5,051 nt of DNA. Origin: Synergistes sp. (lineage in GTDB: Bacteria; Synergistota; Synergistia; Synergistales; Synergistaceae). A program made the translations under genes and the position numbers. The DNA lies in assembly GCA_016288355.1 (NCBI GenBank), contig JAEEYY010000069.1, positions 1 to 5,051 on the forward strand. The letters are read 5' to 3'. How positions within the stretch are numbered: position 1 is the stretch's first letter; every line of letters starts with the position of its first letter. The notes below the pieces were generated by a model. The model had not been told where the DNA came from, made no database searches, and saw only the letters and a list, made by a program, of their open reading frames with translations. Below, piece by piece: positions 3,833 to 5,051 of the stretch.

Positions 3833-4633
3833 TCAACTGTCCATCCCGCCGAAAATATCATCTTCCATAGAGGTCTTCTTGGCTGCGGAGAATGCGTCGA
3901 TATCAGTTACCTCCAGATGTGCCGGCGTGATCGATACGAAGTTGTGCGCCGCGGCCCACACATCCGTATCCTCCCTGAGTTCATCGTGTATGCTGCCTCC
4001 GACCCAGTATGCCTCTCCGCCGGCCGGCGTTTTCACGATAGTGATCTTGTCGTGGTAGCGGCGCGTCCCCTTCCGTGTGACACGGACTCCGGCGAGCTCG
4101 CTTACGGCAAGGTTCGGCACGTTGACGTTATACATAACGTCCGGCGGCATCGGATTTTTTTTCAGCCAGTCCGCCGTCCTGAGCGCTGCCGCCGCAGCTG
4201 TGGCATAATGCTTTTTCGCCGTGCGCGATCCGCAGAGCAGCGATACAGCCATTGACGGATAGCCGTATATAAGCCCCTCAAGCGCGGCGCAGACGGTGCC
4301 GGAGTATGTGAAGTCGTCTCCGAGGTTGGGGCCGCAGTTGATGCCGGAAAGAAGCAGGTCCGGGACAAAATGCAGCACCTCAACTCCCATTATCACGCAG
4401 TCTGTGGGAGTCCCGTCGCAGGAATAGGCCGGAAGACCTTTGCCATAGAAATAGCTGTCGACCCTGTTTATCTGCAGCGGCCTGTCCATCGTCATCGAAT
4501 GTCCGGAGGCGCTGCGTTCACGGTCTGGAGCCACTACGAGGACGTCGTAGCCTTCCCTGCCGAAAGCAGCGGCAAGGACGCGTATCCCTTCTGAGTAAAT
4601 TCCGTCGTCATTTGTAATAAGCACTTTTTTCAT
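3833..4633 (-). CDS. surE: 5'/3'-nucleotidase SurE
   Basis: This 266-residue cytosolic metal-dependent phosphatase removes phosphate from nucleoside 5'- and 3'-monophosphates and is linked to stationary-phase survival and nucleotide salvage. The family signature is complete: TNDDG at residues 7-11 with metal ligands D9 and D10, APDRERSASGHSMT at 35-48 with ligand S41, and LSGINCGPNLGDD at about 95-107 with ligand N99, followed by YSGTVCAALEG. Length is within the normal 250-270. ATG 4633 gives the standard MKKVLITNDDG start. The Shine-Dalgarno is weak (AGGCG close to the upstream stop codon), which with the 9-bp gap to the M50 gene suggests translational coupling in one operon. Before the IS arrived, the stop codon lay about 50 bp upstream of the argG promoter. 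Confidence 0.97.
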   Translation of the reverse strand: MKKVLITNDDGIYSEGIRVLAAAFGREGYDVLVVAPDRERSASGHSMTMDRPLQINRVDSYFYGKGLPAYSCDGTPTDCVIMGVEVLHFVPDLLLSGINCGPNLGDDFTYSGTVCAALEGLIYGYPSMAVSLLCGSRTAKKHYATAAAAALRTADWLKKNPMPPDVMYNVNVPNLAVSELAGVRVTRKGTRRYHDKITIVKTPAGGEAYWVGGSIHDELREDTDVWAAAHNFVSITPAHLEVTDIDAFSAAKKTSMEDDIFGGMDS

Positions 4634-4642
4634 TGTATTCGC

Positions 4643-5051
4643 CTAGATCATAAGCAGCCTGAAAAGCAGCTGCAGTATCGGCTGCATGATATAAGGGAAG
4701 ACACCGATAACCAGAAGCACCAGTATTACAGCCATCCCGTAACGTTCAAGCCAGAAGTAGTATTTCATGCATGAAGGCGGAAGAAGTACGTACAGGATCC
4801 GCGAACCGTCAAGCGGCGGTATCGGCACCAGATTAAAGGCAGCCAGCCCCAGATTTATCATTATCATAAGCAGTATGAACTGCTGTGCGCCCCAGGTCCT
4901 GAAAAGCACGGGGAAAAAGTTGACGAGCCTTGCGCAGACAAAAGCGGTAAGAAGGTTGCCGGCAGCGCCGGCAAGGCTCACTATCACTATGTCGCGCCGG
5001 GGATTTTTAAAATACCTCGTATCTATCGGAACCGGCCTTGCCCAGCCGAAA
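4643..5051 (-). CDS. Site-2 protease (M50) family membrane metalloprotease, C-terminal part
   Basis: About 135 codons are visible and the frame is open through the right edge, so the gene starts outside the window; GTG 4987 is internal, because GWARPVPIDTRYFKNPRRD precedes it in frame and is conserved in this family. The motif NLVPIPPLDGSRIL carries the aspartate expected as the third zinc ligand; the HExxH motif would be in the missing N-terminus. Three hydrophobic stretches fit membrane helices: VIVSLAGAAGNLLTAFV, FILLMIMINLGLAAFNLV, and a long C-terminal one from GMAVILVLLV to the end. The LAGAAGN element corresponds to the usual LAGPxAN, with Pro replaced. It resembles the short, PDZ-less YwhC-type proteins of roughly 210-220 residues, whose substrates are mostly unknown. 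It ends 9 bp before surE and is probably cotranscribed with it. Confidence 0.92.
   Translation of the reverse strand, partial: FGWARPVPIDTRYFKNPRRDIVIVSLAGAAGNLLTAFVCARLVNFFPVLFRTWGAQQFILLMIMINLGLAAFNLVPIPPLDGSRILYVLLPPSCMKYYFWLERYGMAVILVLLVIGVFPYIMQPILQLLFRLLMI

Noticed and set aside
3630..3836. A 68-codon minus-strand frame crossing the right IS end
   Set aside because: It starts inside the end of surE, spans the IS terminus and lacks a Shine-Dalgarno; it was created by the insertion.
4643..4987. A separate small protein starting at GTG 4987
   Set aside because: The frame stays open upstream to the window edge and encodes conserved M50 residues, so the GTG is internal.
1..5051. CRISPR array, tRNA or rRNA genes, defence system or prophage genes
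   Set aside because: No regularly spaced repeats, no tRNA or rRNA sequence and no such proteins were seen. The only mobile DNA is the single IS.

Overview
The window reads as ordinary bacterial chromosome interrupted by one insertion sequence. All four cellular genes lie on the minus strand, so in transcript order they are: a site-2 (M50) metalloprotease cut by the right window edge, surE, argG, and deoC cut by the left window edge. Between surE and argG sits an IS30-family element of about 1.86 kb whose transposase reads on the plus strand, against the host genes. The cellular genes are moderately GC-rich and the IS is visibly more AT-rich. A T-box leader, sigma-A-type promoters, strong Shine-Dalgarno sites and an IS30 transposase with a Cys-rich insert suggest a Bacillota (Clostridia or Negativicutes) or Synergistota-like organism. 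The sequence alone does not settle which.

Region by region: 1-96 is the N-terminus of deoxyribose-phosphate aldolase (deoC). 97-276 holds a possible deoC promoter, a hairpin in the deoC leader and a clear intrinsic terminator for argG. 277-1539 is argininosuccinate synthase (argG). 1540-1913 is a long regulated leader: promoter, an Arg-rich 42-codon leader ORF, and a T-box whose specifier reads CGC (Arg), ending in a terminator just before the argG ribosome binding site. 1927-3811 is the IS with a 13-bp target duplication, imperfect 23-bp terminal inverted repeats, subterminal copies of an 8-mer, and an intact transposase at 2091-3389. 3833-4633 is surE and 4643-5051 is the M50 protease fragment; they are 9 bp apart and probably cotranscribed.

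The most interesting point is the argG leader. A well-placed GTG ORF carries a cluster of four Arg codons directly in front of an 11-bp helix that closes T-box stem I, and it stops inside the stem I apical loop. Translation of this ORF and folding of the T-box are mutually exclusive on paper, which would give two arginine sensors acting in the same direction. The IS is also structurally odd: a long non-coding right tail, an internal near-copy of its own end, and an imperfect inverted repeat that brackets the transposase gene.
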